The notes beneath the pieces were generated by a model. The model searched no databases, was not told the origin of the DNA, and saw only the letters and a program-made list of their open reading frames with translations. From JAICSD01 sp035637115 (GTDB lineage: Bacteria > Acidobacteriota > Vicinamibacteria > Vicinamibacterales > 2-12-FULL-66-21): a DNA stretch of 54,467 bases. Made by a program: the position numbers and the translations under genes. The stretch is from assembly GCA_035637115.1 (NCBI GenBank), contig DASPXV010000076.1:1-54467 (forward strand). The letters run 5' to 3'. This document shows positions 25,189 through 33,396 of this stretch, in pieces (within the stretch, counting starts at the first letter, position 1; every line of letters begins with the position of its first letter).

Positions 25189-25952
25189 GTGTGCGCGGGA
25201 TCCTCGTGGAGCGCGAGCTTGCGCTCTGCACCCGCCATGGCCCAGAGGTAATAGACCTTGTACCCGGGAGGAGCCGAGACGGGGTGGTATCCGTACGGCA
25301 GCAACACCGCGTCTCCGTCGCGCACCGTGTGCGTCGTGCACTCGCCGTCGTTCGTGTACATCAGCTGCTGGCCGAATCCCTGCGCCGGCGAGACGCGGTA
25401 GTAGTAGACCTCTTCGAGCACCGGCTCGCCGTTCTTGCCGTCGTGCTTGTGCGGAGGATAGCTGCTCCAGTTGCCGGGAGGATTGATGGTTTCGCCGACC
25501 ATGATCCGCTTTGCGTGTGGATCGGTGACGAAGACGTTGTGCACTTCGCGGCTGTAGTTCCCCTTGCCGCGCGCGTTGACCTCGACCCCTTCGGGACCGG
25601 TCGCGAACACGTGGCCGCCGGCCGGCGCCGGCGTGGAGACGAGGATCGCCTCGAGCGGCGTCTCCGCAGTCACGGTGAGCTGTGCGCCGGGCGGCAGATA
25701 CACCGCGCTGGCGCGTTCGTCGAATACGTTTCTCCGCGAGAGCGTCCACGTGCCGTCGGGCGTGGCAAAGGTGCCCTTGCCTTCCTGCAACACGAGCACG
25801 GTTTCTTCGCTCGCGATCTGATATCGGTGGCTGGCGCCGGCGGCGAGGCGCAGGCGCGAGCTGGTCAGCTCGCGCGCGCCCCCTTCGCCGCGTTTCTGCA
25901 GATTCTGGAGGCCTTCGATGCGTCGTACGCGGTAGAGAGTGTCGTTCAACAT
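25170..25952 (-). CDS. iolB: IolB/KduI-family isomerase (5-deoxyglucuronate isomerase-like)
   Basis: A 260-residue double-cupin of the KduI/IolB family. The second cupin carries the IolB signature NPPGNWSSYPPHKHD with the metal His pair, LEEVYYYRVSPAQGFGQQ, and LPYGYHPVSAPPGYKVYYLW. This pattern is that of IolB (5-deoxy-D-glucuronate to 2-deoxy-5-keto-gluconate) more than KduI. But no other inositol genes are present and the operon continues with KDPG aldolase and KDG kinase. An isomerase role in uronate breakdown (KduI-like) is therefore possible. It is the first gene of the operon and divergent from the GH28 relic. The symbol reflects sequence likeness only. Confidence 0.8.
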   Translation of the reverse strand: MLNDTLYRVRRIEGLQNLQKRGEGGARELTSSRLRLAAGASHRYQIASEETVLVLQEGKGTFATPDGTWTLSRRNVFDERASAVYLPPGAQLTVTAETPLEAILVSTPAPAGGHVFATGPEGVEVNARGKGNYSREVHNVFVTDPHAKRIMVGETINPPGNWSSYPPHKHDGKNGEPVLEEVYYYRVSPAQGFGQQLMYTNDGECTTHTVRDGDAVLLPYGYHPVSAPPGYKVYYLWAMAGAERKLALHEDPAHTWIHKA

Positions 25953-25971
25953 GTGGTGCGCCGGTCAGCTT

Positions 25972-25987
25972 ATCATGGCGCCATGAT
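25972..25987. promoter_or_regulatory. 16-bp perfect palindrome at the iolB/GH28 divergent start
   Basis: ATCATGGCGCCATGAT is a perfect palindrome in the 30-base divergent gap. It lies 20 bases upstream of the iolB-like start and covers the ATG of the GH28 relic. It is a candidate operator, but no regulator is encoded next to it. Confidence 0.45.
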
Positions 25988-26540
25988 TGGCTTGACCAGT
26001 TCGGCGCGCGCAATGTCGCGCCGCCGTTTCCTTTCCCGCGCGAGCGCTGCGGCGGCTGCGTTTGCGGCGGCGCACCTGGTTCCACTCGATGCGCGTGCCT
26101 CGGCGCTTTACCAGGAGGACCTGTGGGGCACCGCCTCAGAGATCCTACGCCGCATCAAGGCGCCCGTCTTTCCCGCGCGCGACATGCTGATCACGGCTCA
26201 CGGTGCAAAAGGGGACGGTGCGTTCGATTCCGGTCCCGCGTTCCGCGCCGCAATCGAGGCCTGCCACGCCGCCGCCGGTGGCCGCGTGGTCATGCCGCCA
26301 GGACGCTATCTGACAGGCGCGTTGCGGCTGCGGTCCAACGTGAACCTGCACGTGCAGGAAGGATCGACCGACGCGTTTCTGCTCCGCGGCTTCGCCGAAT
26401 CGCCGATCACCGATATCAGAGTGACGGACTGCCGCTTTGACGGGGTCGCGGCACCGGATGTTATCGAGGGCGTCCGCGACCTCGTCCTCACCAACGTGAC
26501 GATCAACGGCGAAAAGCGCAACGAGCGGATCAGTCGCTAG
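25983..26540 (+). pseudogene. GH28 polygalacturonase relic, catalytic core deleted in frame
   Basis: A 185-residue remnant of a glycoside hydrolase family 28 protein (normally about 450-500 residues). The N-terminus is intact: a twin-arginine leader (MSRRRFLSRASAAAAAFAAA from the second ATG at 26013), then ITAHGAKGDGAFDSGPAFRA, GGRVVMPPGRYLTGAL and VNLHVQEGS. At about residue 130 (nucleotide 26366-26372) it jumps to the family's C-terminal strands: DAFLLRGFAESPITDIRVTD, DCRFDGVAAPDVIEGV and LVLTNVTING. All catalytic Asp and His motifs are missing, so it should be inactive. The junction keeps the frame open, so a short protein might still be made. Confidence 0.85.
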
Positions 26541-26555
26541 TGCTGGTCTTCTTTA

Positions 26556-26613
26556 ACAGGAGAATAGGAGATCAGGAGAAACTGTTACGTCTCCTTATCT
26601 CCTCTCCTCCTGT
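26556..26613. terminator. bidirectional hairpin between GH28 relic and xylulokinase
   Basis: Arms at 26556-26578 and 26591-26613 pair over 23 bases with three mismatches (ACAGGAG... with ...CTCCTGT), with a 12-base loop. It sits between two convergent genes; the right arm encodes the last residues and stop of xylB. There is no clear T-tract, but position fits a shared terminator. The AGGAGA-rich make-up also looks repeat-derived. Confidence 0.55.
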
Positions 26614-28175
26614 AAGAGCTTTTCGACAAGCAGCCTGTACTTGGCAAGCAGTTCCTGGTAAACCTCCACCGCTTCGCGCCGTGGTTGTGCACCGGTGCCG
26701 GCGATCGGATCCGTAAAGCCGGAAATCACGCCAGACCAGGGCAGTGGCCGGCCATCCGCCAACCGGTCTGCGTGAAATGCGCGGAGCGCGGCGCCCAGTG
26801 AGGCGGCGTTCGGCGGCGCGATCCGTACGACTTCCGCGTCGAACACATCGGCGATGACCTGGAGGATCTGCTGGTTTGCCGCAGCCCCGCCGGTCGCCCG
26901 GATCGCCGTCACCTTCGGCGCAAACCACTGCGAGTAGATGCGCATCGCCATCGCCTGTCCTTCGACGACCGCGCGAACGTTGCGCGTCGCGTCGGCCGCA
27001 TCCAAATCCAGCCGATGCGGGCCCGGCCGATCGATCGTCGGCGTGATCTCCGGCATGAACCAGGGGACCATCAGCGCGCCGTCGTTGCCCGGTTCCGTCG
27101 TCGCCAGGCGGGCTGAAAAAGCTTCCCAATCCAACCCGTACTGGTCGCGCACCCGCTCGCGCGCGAGCGACCCATTCGAGAAACAGGTGAGCGCCATGTA
27201 GCCACCCGCCGGCGATCCGAACACGTGTCCCGCACCGCGCGGGTCTGGCGCGGGGCTGGACTTCGGCGCGAACACCGTGTCGCTCGTGCCAAGCGAGATC
27301 CCGAGTTGCCCTTCTTCGATCAACCCAAGGCCAATCAAGGACGAAGGGTTGTCGCCGGACCATGTGACGACGCGCGCCGGACCAAATCCGAAGCGCCGCT
27401 GCCAGTAAGAGGAGAGCGGTCCCGCGATCGACCACGACTCGCGAAGCGGAGGCAACCTGCGGCGCAGATCGGGCGCGGCTGCCTCCAGGCACGCGGATGC
27501 CCACTCGCGCGCCGCCAGATCCATGAGGTTCATCCCGGACCCATCGCCTGGCTCGAGCGGGGCGTCCGCGCCGCAGAGCAGCGTCGCCATGAACGAGCTG
27601 ACCAGGTGGATGCGTTCCGTGCGCGCATACGCATCGGGATGTTCCGCCGCGAATTTGCTGATTTGTGCGCCGGTGAATCGTTCGTAGGCGCGCGATCCTG
27701 TGATCTCCGCGAGCGCGCGATCGCCGCCAGCGGCAGACGCGAGTGTCGCGCATTGGGCTGTGGTGCTGCAGTCCAGCCACACAGGCGAGTCGCTCCTCGA
27801 GAACACGCCCTCGAGTTGTGCGGCCAGCGGACGCTGCGGATCAAGGGACGCCAGGATGCGACCGGCGCCATGCGCCAGGTAGACGCTGCCGTGCTGCTGA
27901 CCGGATCCGGAAATGGCACGGATGCGCCGAAGGTCCACACCGGAATCGCGCAGCCTGGCCGCCATCGTCTCGAGGGCGTCGGCCCACATTCGCGGCGGCG
28001 CCGTCACCGTCCGGCCGTCCGACGTGATCACGCCGTTCCGCGTCCCGTACTGCGGAAAGGCCTCGTCGAAGACGATCGAGTCCTCGAACACTATTCGCCG
28101 CGCCCCGTCCTGCACATCGATGACAGTGGCGGTGAGACTTTGCGTGCTGGAATCAAACCCGAGATAGAGAGCCAT
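26595..28175 (-). CDS. xylB: xylulokinase, FGGY family
   Basis: A 526-residue FGGY-family sugar kinase, best matching D-xylulokinase (xylulose + ATP to xylulose 5-phosphate). It has the phosphate-binding LGFDSSTQSLTATVID at the N-terminus, SGSGQQHGSVYL with the QH pair typical of xylulokinases, MNLMDLAAREWA, the second-domain ATP loop LGISLGTSDTVFAP, and RATGGAAANQQILQVIADVF. Length is within family range. There is no xylose isomerase or transporter next to it. It is divergent from the GH2 gene with 23 bases between starts. Confidence 0.88.
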   Translation of the reverse strand: MALYLGFDSSTQSLTATVIDVQDGARRIVFEDSIVFDEAFPQYGTRNGVITSDGRTVTAPPRMWADALETMAARLRDSGVDLRRIRAISGSGQQHGSVYLAHGAGRILASLDPQRPLAAQLEGVFSRSDSPVWLDCSTTAQCATLASAAGGDRALAEITGSRAYERFTGAQISKFAAEHPDAYARTERIHLVSSFMATLLCGADAPLEPGDGSGMNLMDLAAREWASACLEAAAPDLRRRLPPLRESWSIAGPLSSYWQRRFGFGPARVVTWSGDNPSSLIGLGLIEEGQLGISLGTSDTVFAPKSSPAPDPRGAGHVFGSPAGGYMALTCFSNGSLARERVRDQYGLDWEAFSARLATTEPGNDGALMVPWFMPEITPTIDRPGPHRLDLDAADATRNVRAVVEGQAMAMRIYSQWFAPKVTAIRATGGAAANQQILQVIADVFDAEVVRIAPPNAASLGAALRAFHADRLADGRPLPWSGVISGFTDPIAGTGAQPRREAVEVYQELLAKYRLLVEKLLQEERR

Positions 28176-28184
28176 CAGATGATC

Positions 28185-28190
28185 TAGGCT
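28185..28190 (+). promoter_or_regulatory. possible leaderless -10 (TAGGCT) for the GH2 gene
   Basis: A TANNNT hexamer ends eight bases before the ATG at 28199 inside the 23-base divergent gap. No Shine-Dalgarno sequence is seen. Confidence 0.3.
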
Positions 28191-28198
28191 ATGCCCAA

Positions 28199-30412
28199 AT
28201 GAGGATCCTCGTCACCGCGTTGCTTCTCCTGTGGCCGGCCTCTCAACAACCCGCGCCGCGGTCCCCCGCGACACCGATTCCGTCGACGCATCTCCAGACC
28301 AGGTGGGCCGCGCAGGTAAAGCCTGACCATGTATTGCCCGAGTATCCACGGCCGCAGATGGCGCGGCCGAAATGGACGAACCTGAATGGACCCTGGGGTT
28401 ACGCGATTACTGCGGCGGATGCGCCGCGGCCCGCGTCATTCGATGGACGCATTCTCGTTCCTTTCCCGGTTGAGTCGCAGCTGAGTGGCGCCGGTGCGTG
28501 GGTCGCGCCGGATCAGCGACTCTGGTATCGGCGCACGTTCGCTGCGCCCGCACGCGGGACAGCTGACCGCGTGCTCCTGAACTTCGGCGCCGTGGACTGG
28601 GAGGCAGCTGTCTACATGAACGGCGCCCTCGCAGGAGAGCACCGCGGCGGCTACGACCCGTTCACGATCGACATCACCAATCGACTCCGAGGTGACGGAG
28701 ACCAGGAGCTCGTCGTCGCGGTCCGCGATGCGACGGATGACGGGCAACAGCCCAGAGGAAAACAGGTGCGGCGGCCGCGCGGGATCTACTACACCGCGGT
28801 CACAGGCATCTGGCAGACCGTGTGGCTCGAGACGGTCCCGGCCTGGCACGTGAGCGGTTTGAGAATCGATCCCGATCTCGATCGCGGGGTCGTCTCCGTT
28901 TCGGTAGGCACCGAGGGGCGGGCCGCGTCAGGAGGACGCGTATCGATCTCCGTTCTGGATGGGGCGAGAGTGATCGCGCAGGGTGAAGGACCGACGGCTG
29001 CCATCGCGATACCCTCGCCGCACGCGTGGTCTCCCACGGATCCATTTCTCTACGGCACTCGCGTCCGTCTCGATTCGGGGGACGAAGTCGAAAGCTATTT
29101 CGGCATGCGCAGCATCGCCGTCAAGTCTGATACCTCTGGTGCGCGACGGATGTTTCTCAATGGAAAGCCGCTGTTCCAGTTCGGTCTGCTCGACCAGGGG
29201 TGGTGGCCGGACGGCTTGTATACGGCGCCGACCGACGAAGCGCTCGCGTTCGACATCCAGAAGACGAAAGAGCTCGGCTTCAACGTGATCCGCAAGCATG
29301 TGAAGGTCGAACCGGCGCGCTGGTATTACCACGCGGACCGGCTCGGCATGCTGGTGTGGCAAGACATGCCGAGCGGCAATAACAAGGGGGCCGACGCAGA
29401 GGAGAACTTCGCGCGCGAGCTGAAGGCGGAGATCGACAATCTGCGCAACCATCCGTCGATCGTGATGTGGGTGCCGTTCAACGAGGGATGGGGGCAGCAC
29501 GCGACGGAGAAGTACGTCTCGTGGCTGAAGGCGTACGACACGACGCGGCTCGTGGATAACACGAGTGGGTGGACCGACGCAAAGGTTGGTGACGTCGTCG
29601 ATCTCCATTCGTATCCCGGTCCGGCGATGCCGCCGCTTGAACCCGCGCGCGCGGCAACGCTGGGAGAATTCGGCGGCCTCGGCCTGCCGACCGAGGGTCA
29701 CACCTGGCTCGATCGCGGGAACTGGGGCTACCGCAGCTTCACCTCGCTCGCGGATCTGAACGCCGCGTACCGCGATCTCCTGGCGCAGCTGCGCCTGCAC
29801 ATCGGTGACGGCCTGTCGTCGGCCATCTACACGCAGACGACAGACGTCGAGGTCGAGGTGAATGGCGTCATGACCTACGACCGCGCCGTGACGAAGCTCG
29901 ATGCGGATTCCATCGCGGCCAATCGCCGCATGTACGAAACGCCGCCGCGCATCGTCCACCTGGCGCCCGCATCGGATCGCCAGCCGCAGACCTGGCGCTA
30001 TACGACATCGCAGCCGGCCGCGGCATGGTTCGATCCGGCGTTCGACGACAGCGCGTGGCAGACAGGCTCGGCGGGATTCGGCGCGCTGGATACACGCTTC
30101 GCCAAGGTCGGCACCGAGTGGAAGACGGCCGATATCTGGCTGCGCCGCAGCGTGGACGTGCCCGCTGCCCTGACAGCGCCGCACTTGCGGATCTTCCACG
30201 ATGACGACGCGCAGGTGTATCTCAACGGGACGCTGATTGCGGAGTTGCCGGGCGCGAACTCGGGATTTGCGTACGTGCCGTTGAACGACGCTGCACGACA
30301 GGCACTGCGGCCGGGGAAGAACACGATTGCCGTCCACGCGCACCAGACGCGCGGCGGTCAATTCATCGACGCCGGCATCGTCGACATCATCGAACCGGCC
30401 GTGTCGCGTTGA
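28199..30412 (+). CDS. GH2 family glycoside hydrolase (beta-galactosidase-like), exported
   Basis: A 737-residue exported GH2 enzyme. A signal peptide (1-20) is followed by the jelly-roll sugar-binding domain (LNGPWGYAIT, VPFPVESQLSG, WYRRTF, NFGAVDWEAAVYMNG), an Ig-like domain, then the TIM barrel. The barrel carries FNVIRKHVKVEPARWYYHAD, the acid/base E429 in PFNEGWGQ and the nucleophile E490 in LGEFGG. A C-terminal beta-domain (about 590-735: SAWQTGSAGFG ... RRSVDVP ... IFHDDDAQVYLNG) resembles an added carbohydrate-binding module. It could cleave beta-galactosides, beta-glucuronides or related links; the exact specificity is unclear. Its TGA overlaps the TTG start of an amino-acid permease gene. 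Confidence 0.9.
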   Translation: MRILVTALLLLWPASQQPAPRSPATPIPSTHLQTRWAAQVKPDHVLPEYPRPQMARPKWTNLNGPWGYAITAADAPRPASFDGRILVPFPVESQLSGAGAWVAPDQRLWYRRTFAAPARGTADRVLLNFGAVDWEAAVYMNGALAGEHRGGYDPFTIDITNRLRGDGDQELVVAVRDATDDGQQPRGKQVRRPRGIYYTAVTGIWQTVWLETVPAWHVSGLRIDPDLDRGVVSVSVGTEGRAASGGRVSISVLDGARVIAQGEGPTAAIAIPSPHAWSPTDPFLYGTRVRLDSGDEVESYFGMRSIAVKSDTSGARRMFLNGKPLFQFGLLDQGWWPDGLYTAPTDEALAFDIQKTKELGFNVIRKHVKVEPARWYYHADRLGMLVWQDMPSGNNKGADAEENFARELKAEIDNLRNHPSIVMWVPFNEGWGQHATEKYVSWLKAYDTTRLVDNTSGWTDAKVGDVVDLHSYPGPAMPPLEPARAATLGEFGGLGLPTEGHTWLDRGNWGYRSFTSLADLNAAYRDLLAQLRLHIGDGLSSAIYTQTTDVEVEVNGVMTYDRAVTKLDADSIAANRRMYETPPRIVHLAPASDRQPQTWRYTTSQPAAAWFDPAFDDSAWQTGSAGFGALDTRFAKVGTEWKTADIWLRRSVDVPAALTAPHLRIFHDDDAQVYLNGTLIAELPGANSGFAYVPLNDAARQALRPGKNTIAVHAHQTRGGQFIDAGIVDIIEPAVSR

Positions 30413-31788
30413 ACCAGGCGCTCATCCGCGGTCTCGGCCTTGTACCGGCCACCGCCATCGTCGTCGGCGGTGTCATCGGGACGGGTGTGTTCCTGAAAGC
30501 GCGCGTGATGACGTGCAACGTTGGCACGCCCGGGATGGTCATCGCAGCCTGGGTCGTCGCCGGCCTGCTCAGCCTCACTGGCGCACTCACGTATGCCGAG
30601 CTGGCGGCGATGATGCCGCGAGCGGGCGGGGAATATGTCTTCATTCGCGATGCGTACGGCCGCGTCTGGGGATTCCTGTACGGCTGGACGCGGTTCTTCG
30701 TCGCCAGCACCGGCGGTTTCGCCGGGCTCGCGGCCGGCTTCGCGATTTTCCTGAACATCGCGAGCGGCGGCGCACTCGCGGCGCAGCACTCGCTCGTGCT
30801 TCCTGCAGTCGCGGCCGCGGCCATCGTCGTGGTCACGCTGATCAACTGCGCCGCAGTCAGGGTCGGCGGCCGCATCGCAGCGGTTATGGCCGCACTGAAA
30901 GTCACGCTCGTCCTTGGTATCGGGCTCGGCACGTTTGCGCTGGCGGATGGCGACTGGGGGCACTACGCGATGTCGGCCGCTGGTGGCGCATGCGACGGCG
31001 TACCCGCCTCGGCGCGCGGCGGCGTCGCCGGTTTCGGCGCCGCGATGCTCGGGGCGCTCTGGGCCTACAACGGCTGGAACGAGGTGACCTTCGTGGCAGG
31101 CGAGGTCAAGAATCCCGGCCGGAATCTGCCGATCGCAATCATCGGCGGCATCCTCATTCTGGCGTCGCTCTACGTCCTCGCCAACGTGTCGTACTTCTAC
31201 GTGCTCGCGCCGGCCGCGGTAGCGAGCGTCACGGTCTCATCGGCCGTGGCCACGAAGGCGGTGATGACTTTTCTCGGAAATGGCGCCGCCGGAATAATGG
31301 CGGCGGCCCTGGCCATGTCCGTCTTTGGCTCGCTGCAGGTGACGACGCTCTCATCGGCGAGGATCCCATACGCAATGGCGGAGGACCGTCTGTTCTTCCC
31401 GGCGCTGTCGCGGCTGAGCGCGCGCACCCATGTTCCCGTTCGCGCGCTGGTGGCGCAGGCGGTCTGGGGCATCGTCCTGGTCTTTTCCGGGTCCTACGAC
31501 ACGCTGACCGACTACGCGATCTTCGCGGTCCTGATCTTCGTCGCGCTCGCGACCGCGTCGGTTTTCGTGTTCCGGAGGACGATGCCCGACGCGGACCGCG
31601 CCTATCGCACGATTGGTTACCCCGTTGTCCCGATTCTGTTTCTCCTTGTCGCTGGCTGGATCATCGCCAACACCCTGATGGCTACTCCAGGTCGCGCGTT
31701 CGCCGGCATCGGCCTGATGGTGGCCGGGCTGCCGTTCTACTGGTATTGGTCGCGACAGGAGCAGGGAAGCGCGGCGAAGACTTCTTAA
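30409..31788 (+). CDS. APC-family amino acid permease
   Basis: A 459-residue transporter with about 12 membrane segments. It begins NQALIRGLGLVPATAIVVGG, then the APC signature GVIGTGVFLKARVM (unwound helix 1), GLLSLTGALTYAELAAMMPR (helix 2) and GGEYVFIRDAYGRVWGFLYG (helix 3). This matches the LAT/SteT-like amino-acid permease branch. The start is a TTG at 30409 overlapping the GH2 stop (TTGA), giving MNQALIRG directly before helix 1. Translational coupling to a glycosidase gene is unusual, since no functional link is obvious. The 3' end (SAAKTS*) is partly duplicated at 32111-32130. The substrate cannot be set from sequence. Confidence 0.88.
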   Translation: MNQALIRGLGLVPATAIVVGGVIGTGVFLKARVMTCNVGTPGMVIAAWVVAGLLSLTGALTYAELAAMMPRAGGEYVFIRDAYGRVWGFLYGWTRFFVASTGGFAGLAAGFAIFLNIASGGALAAQHSLVLPAVAAAAIVVVTLINCAAVRVGGRIAAVMAALKVTLVLGIGLGTFALADGDWGHYAMSAAGGACDGVPASARGGVAGFGAAMLGALWAYNGWNEVTFVAGEVKNPGRNLPIAIIGGILILASLYVLANVSYFYVLAPAAVASVTVSSAVATKAVMTFLGNGAAGIMAAALAMSVFGSLQVTTLSSARIPYAMAEDRLFFPALSRLSARTHVPVRALVAQAVWGIVLVFSGSYDTLTDYAIFAVLIFVALATASVFVFRRTMPDADRAYRTIGYPVVPILFLLVAGWIIANTLMATPGRAFAGIGLMVAGLPFYWYWSRQEQGSAAKTS

Positions 31789-31790
31789 CG
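31771..31790 (+). repeat. imperfect 20-bp direct repeat, left copy (permease 3' end)
   Basis: GCGGCGAAGACTTCTTAACG spans the last codons and stop of the permease. The right copy at 32111-32130 differs at one base. The pair flanks an HNH relic. Confidence 0.85.
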
Positions 31791-31919
31791 ACGTGATCGC
31801 GCCGCGGTAGCGTCGGCTGTCGATGTGCGGCTCAGAAAGTCATCGACCTGCGCTGCGACGGCTCGGTCGTCGTAATTGAAGCCATCGGTCTGGCAGACTA
31901 GCCTGACATGCAGACCTCT
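31785..31919 (-). other. open coding-like frame without start, downstream of HNH relic
   Basis: A 44-codon open frame follows the HNH relic stop in the same frame and reads VRLVCQTDGFNYDDRAVAAQ, then VDDFLSRTSTADATAARS, ending at a TAA. The residue composition looks protein-like, but there is no start codon. It may be a piece of the inserted block. No family recognised. Confidence 0.3.
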
Positions 31920-32110
31920 TTAGAGAGAATTGTCGCCCCGGGGCGAGTCGTACAGATCCTCGACGTCGAACATCGGGCCGAACTGCAGTGCTGATTCGCA
32001 GGCGTTGTGCGCGCGGCACCGCAGCTCGATGTTGCCGCTCGTCGCGGCGCCGTTGTCCGCGAATGGAATGACGTGGTGCAGCTCGAGGAATCCTCGCTCA
32101 GGGCAAGCGC
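31920..32110 (-). pseudogene. C-terminal fragment of an HNH endonuclease
   Basis: The frame reads CPERGFLELHHVIPFADNGA, then ATSGNIELRCRAHN, ending at TAA (31920). This is the C-terminal part of an HNH nuclease: the LHHVIPFADNG histidine pair, the N of the motif in GNIELRCR, and the final H in RAHN. The N-terminal part and start codon are missing. The fragment lies between convergent permease and pectate-lyase genes and is flanked by a 20-bp direct repeat, so it is a remnant of an inserted element. Confidence 0.8.
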
Positions 32111-32130
32111 GCGGCGAAAACTTCTTAACG
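32111..32130 (+). repeat. imperfect 20-bp direct repeat, right copy
   Basis: GCGGCGAAAACTTCTTAACG repeats the permease 3' end 340 bases downstream. It also contains, on the other strand, the TAA stop of the pectate-lyase-like gene. Confidence 0.85.
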
Positions 32131-33285
32131 GCGAGCCGCGAGGTCCGGCCAGCCGCCGACCTGGCGCTGTGAGTCGATAATCGAGCCGGTCCTCGTCCCG
32201 ACTTCGCGGACGATGCGGAGGTCGACGGCGTCGCGCAGCGGACGCGTGGCGCCGGCCTCCCTGAGCACCTCCTCGAGCGCCTGCTTCGCTGACGTCGTCC
32301 GCACCGGTGGTGCCGGGAAGGCGCGCGCCGCGAGCGTCACCAGAGCGCGCCCGTCAACGTGCGTTCGGTCGAACATGGCGCGATTGTTTTTCGTGAGATC
32401 GTCCCTGCCCTCGACGACATTGTCGCCGACGAAATAGTCAACCGCCGACGTATCGGTGAGCACAATTGGACCGCGCTTGCGATTGCTGCTCGGGCCGGGG
32501 CGGATGTAGTTGCCGACGAAATTCACCGACAGATGGTCGCCGACCATGCCGTGCGCGATCGCGCCGTAGTCGTAGATGACGTTGTTGCGGATATCGAATG
32601 TCGGCCACGGCGGCGTTCCGTAGTTGTCGCCGAGCCGGGGATTGCGCGAGTTGTTGTGCGCCCACAGGTTGTGATGGAGCGAGACGCCGCCGACCGCGCG
32701 CACGAGTGACCCGTACCCATGCGCACCCTTGCTGTGTACGCTGTGATTCAGTCCCTCGGCGATCACGCTCCACTGGATCGTGACGTCGTGCACGGCACCG
32801 CTCGCGGAGAGGTTTTCGTCGACGGCCCAGGAGGCGGACACATGATCGATCAGCACGTGATGGCTGTCGCCGCCGACGTTCAGCGCGTCGACTTCGCGGC
32901 CGCTGATGTCGCCAGGGCGGAATCGCATGTGCCGCACGATTACGTCGTGTGTCCGGATGCTGACCTCGTCCCCGCGAATGCAGATCCCGTCGCCGGACGC
33001 CGAACTGCCGTCCAGCGTGAGATACGGCTCCTGGATCACCAGCGGTGACGCGAGCGTAATCAAGCCGGCGACCGCAAAGTCGACAACGCGAGGCCCGCGG
33101 GTGGCAAGCGCCGCCCGCAGGCTGCCCGGACCGCTATCGGCAAGCGTCGTCACGATGAGGGGTACGCCGTCCCGCCCACCGGGCGTGGCAGCGCCAAAGC
33201 CCTCCGCCGCGGCCGGCGGCAGCGGAGCAGGCGGGGCAAGCGCGAGCCAAGTGGCTAGCCCACCTGAGGCGATGAGGAACCGCAT
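32125..33285 (-). CDS. exported pectate-lyase-like parallel beta-helix protein
   Basis: Polysaccharide-lyase-like protein with a right-handed beta-helix. From the ATG at 33285 it is 386 residues, with a signal peptide MRFLIASGGLATWLALAPPA. PL1-type features follow: TLADSGPGSLRAAL, RVVDFAVAGLITL, LTLDGSSASGDGICIRGDEV, VIVRHMRFRPGD, HVLIDHVSASWAVDENLS, VTIQWSVIAEGLNHSVHSKG and HHNLWAHNNSRNPR, which match PL1 pectate lyase helix coils and active-site arginines. It would cleave polygalacturonate by beta-elimination in the periplasm or outside. In-frame ATGs at 33303 and 33309 are possible starts. It is divergent from TonB receptor 2, which suggests a shared pectin-use role. Confidence 0.87.
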   Translation of the reverse strand: MRFLIASGGLATWLALAPPAPLPPAAAEGFGAATPGGRDGVPLIVTTLADSGPGSLRAALATRGPRVVDFAVAGLITLASPLVIQEPYLTLDGSSASGDGICIRGDEVSIRTHDVIVRHMRFRPGDISGREVDALNVGGDSHHVLIDHVSASWAVDENLSASGAVHDVTIQWSVIAEGLNHSVHSKGAHGYGSLVRAVGGVSLHHNLWAHNNSRNPRLGDNYGTPPWPTFDIRNNVIYDYGAIAHGMVGDHLSVNFVGNYIRPGPSSNRKRGPIVLTDTSAVDYFVGDNVVEGRDDLTKNNRAMFDRTHVDGRALVTLAARAFPAPPVRTTSAKQALEEVLREAGATRPLRDAVDLRIVREVGTRTGSIIDSQRQVGGWPDLAARR

Positions 33286-33365
33286 TGCGGCAAAGTATGG
33301 CATTTCCATAAACCACTTGACACCCTGCGGCTGGTTGGGTTTTCCTGTCCATCGGCGGCAGTCCA

Positions 33366-33380
33366 AGTGGATTGTCCACT
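33366..33380. promoter_or_regulatory. inverted repeat (possible operator) upstream of TonB receptor 2
   Basis: AGTGGA, TTG, TCCACT forms a 6-3-6 inverted repeat directly before the AGGAGGAG ribosome site (33381-33388) of the receptor. A TTGACA at 33317-33322 lies upstream, with only a weak -10 (TTTTCC) at the right spacing. Candidate operator or mRNA hairpin. Confidence 0.4.
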
Positions 33381-33396
33381 AGGAGGAGTAGTAGCA

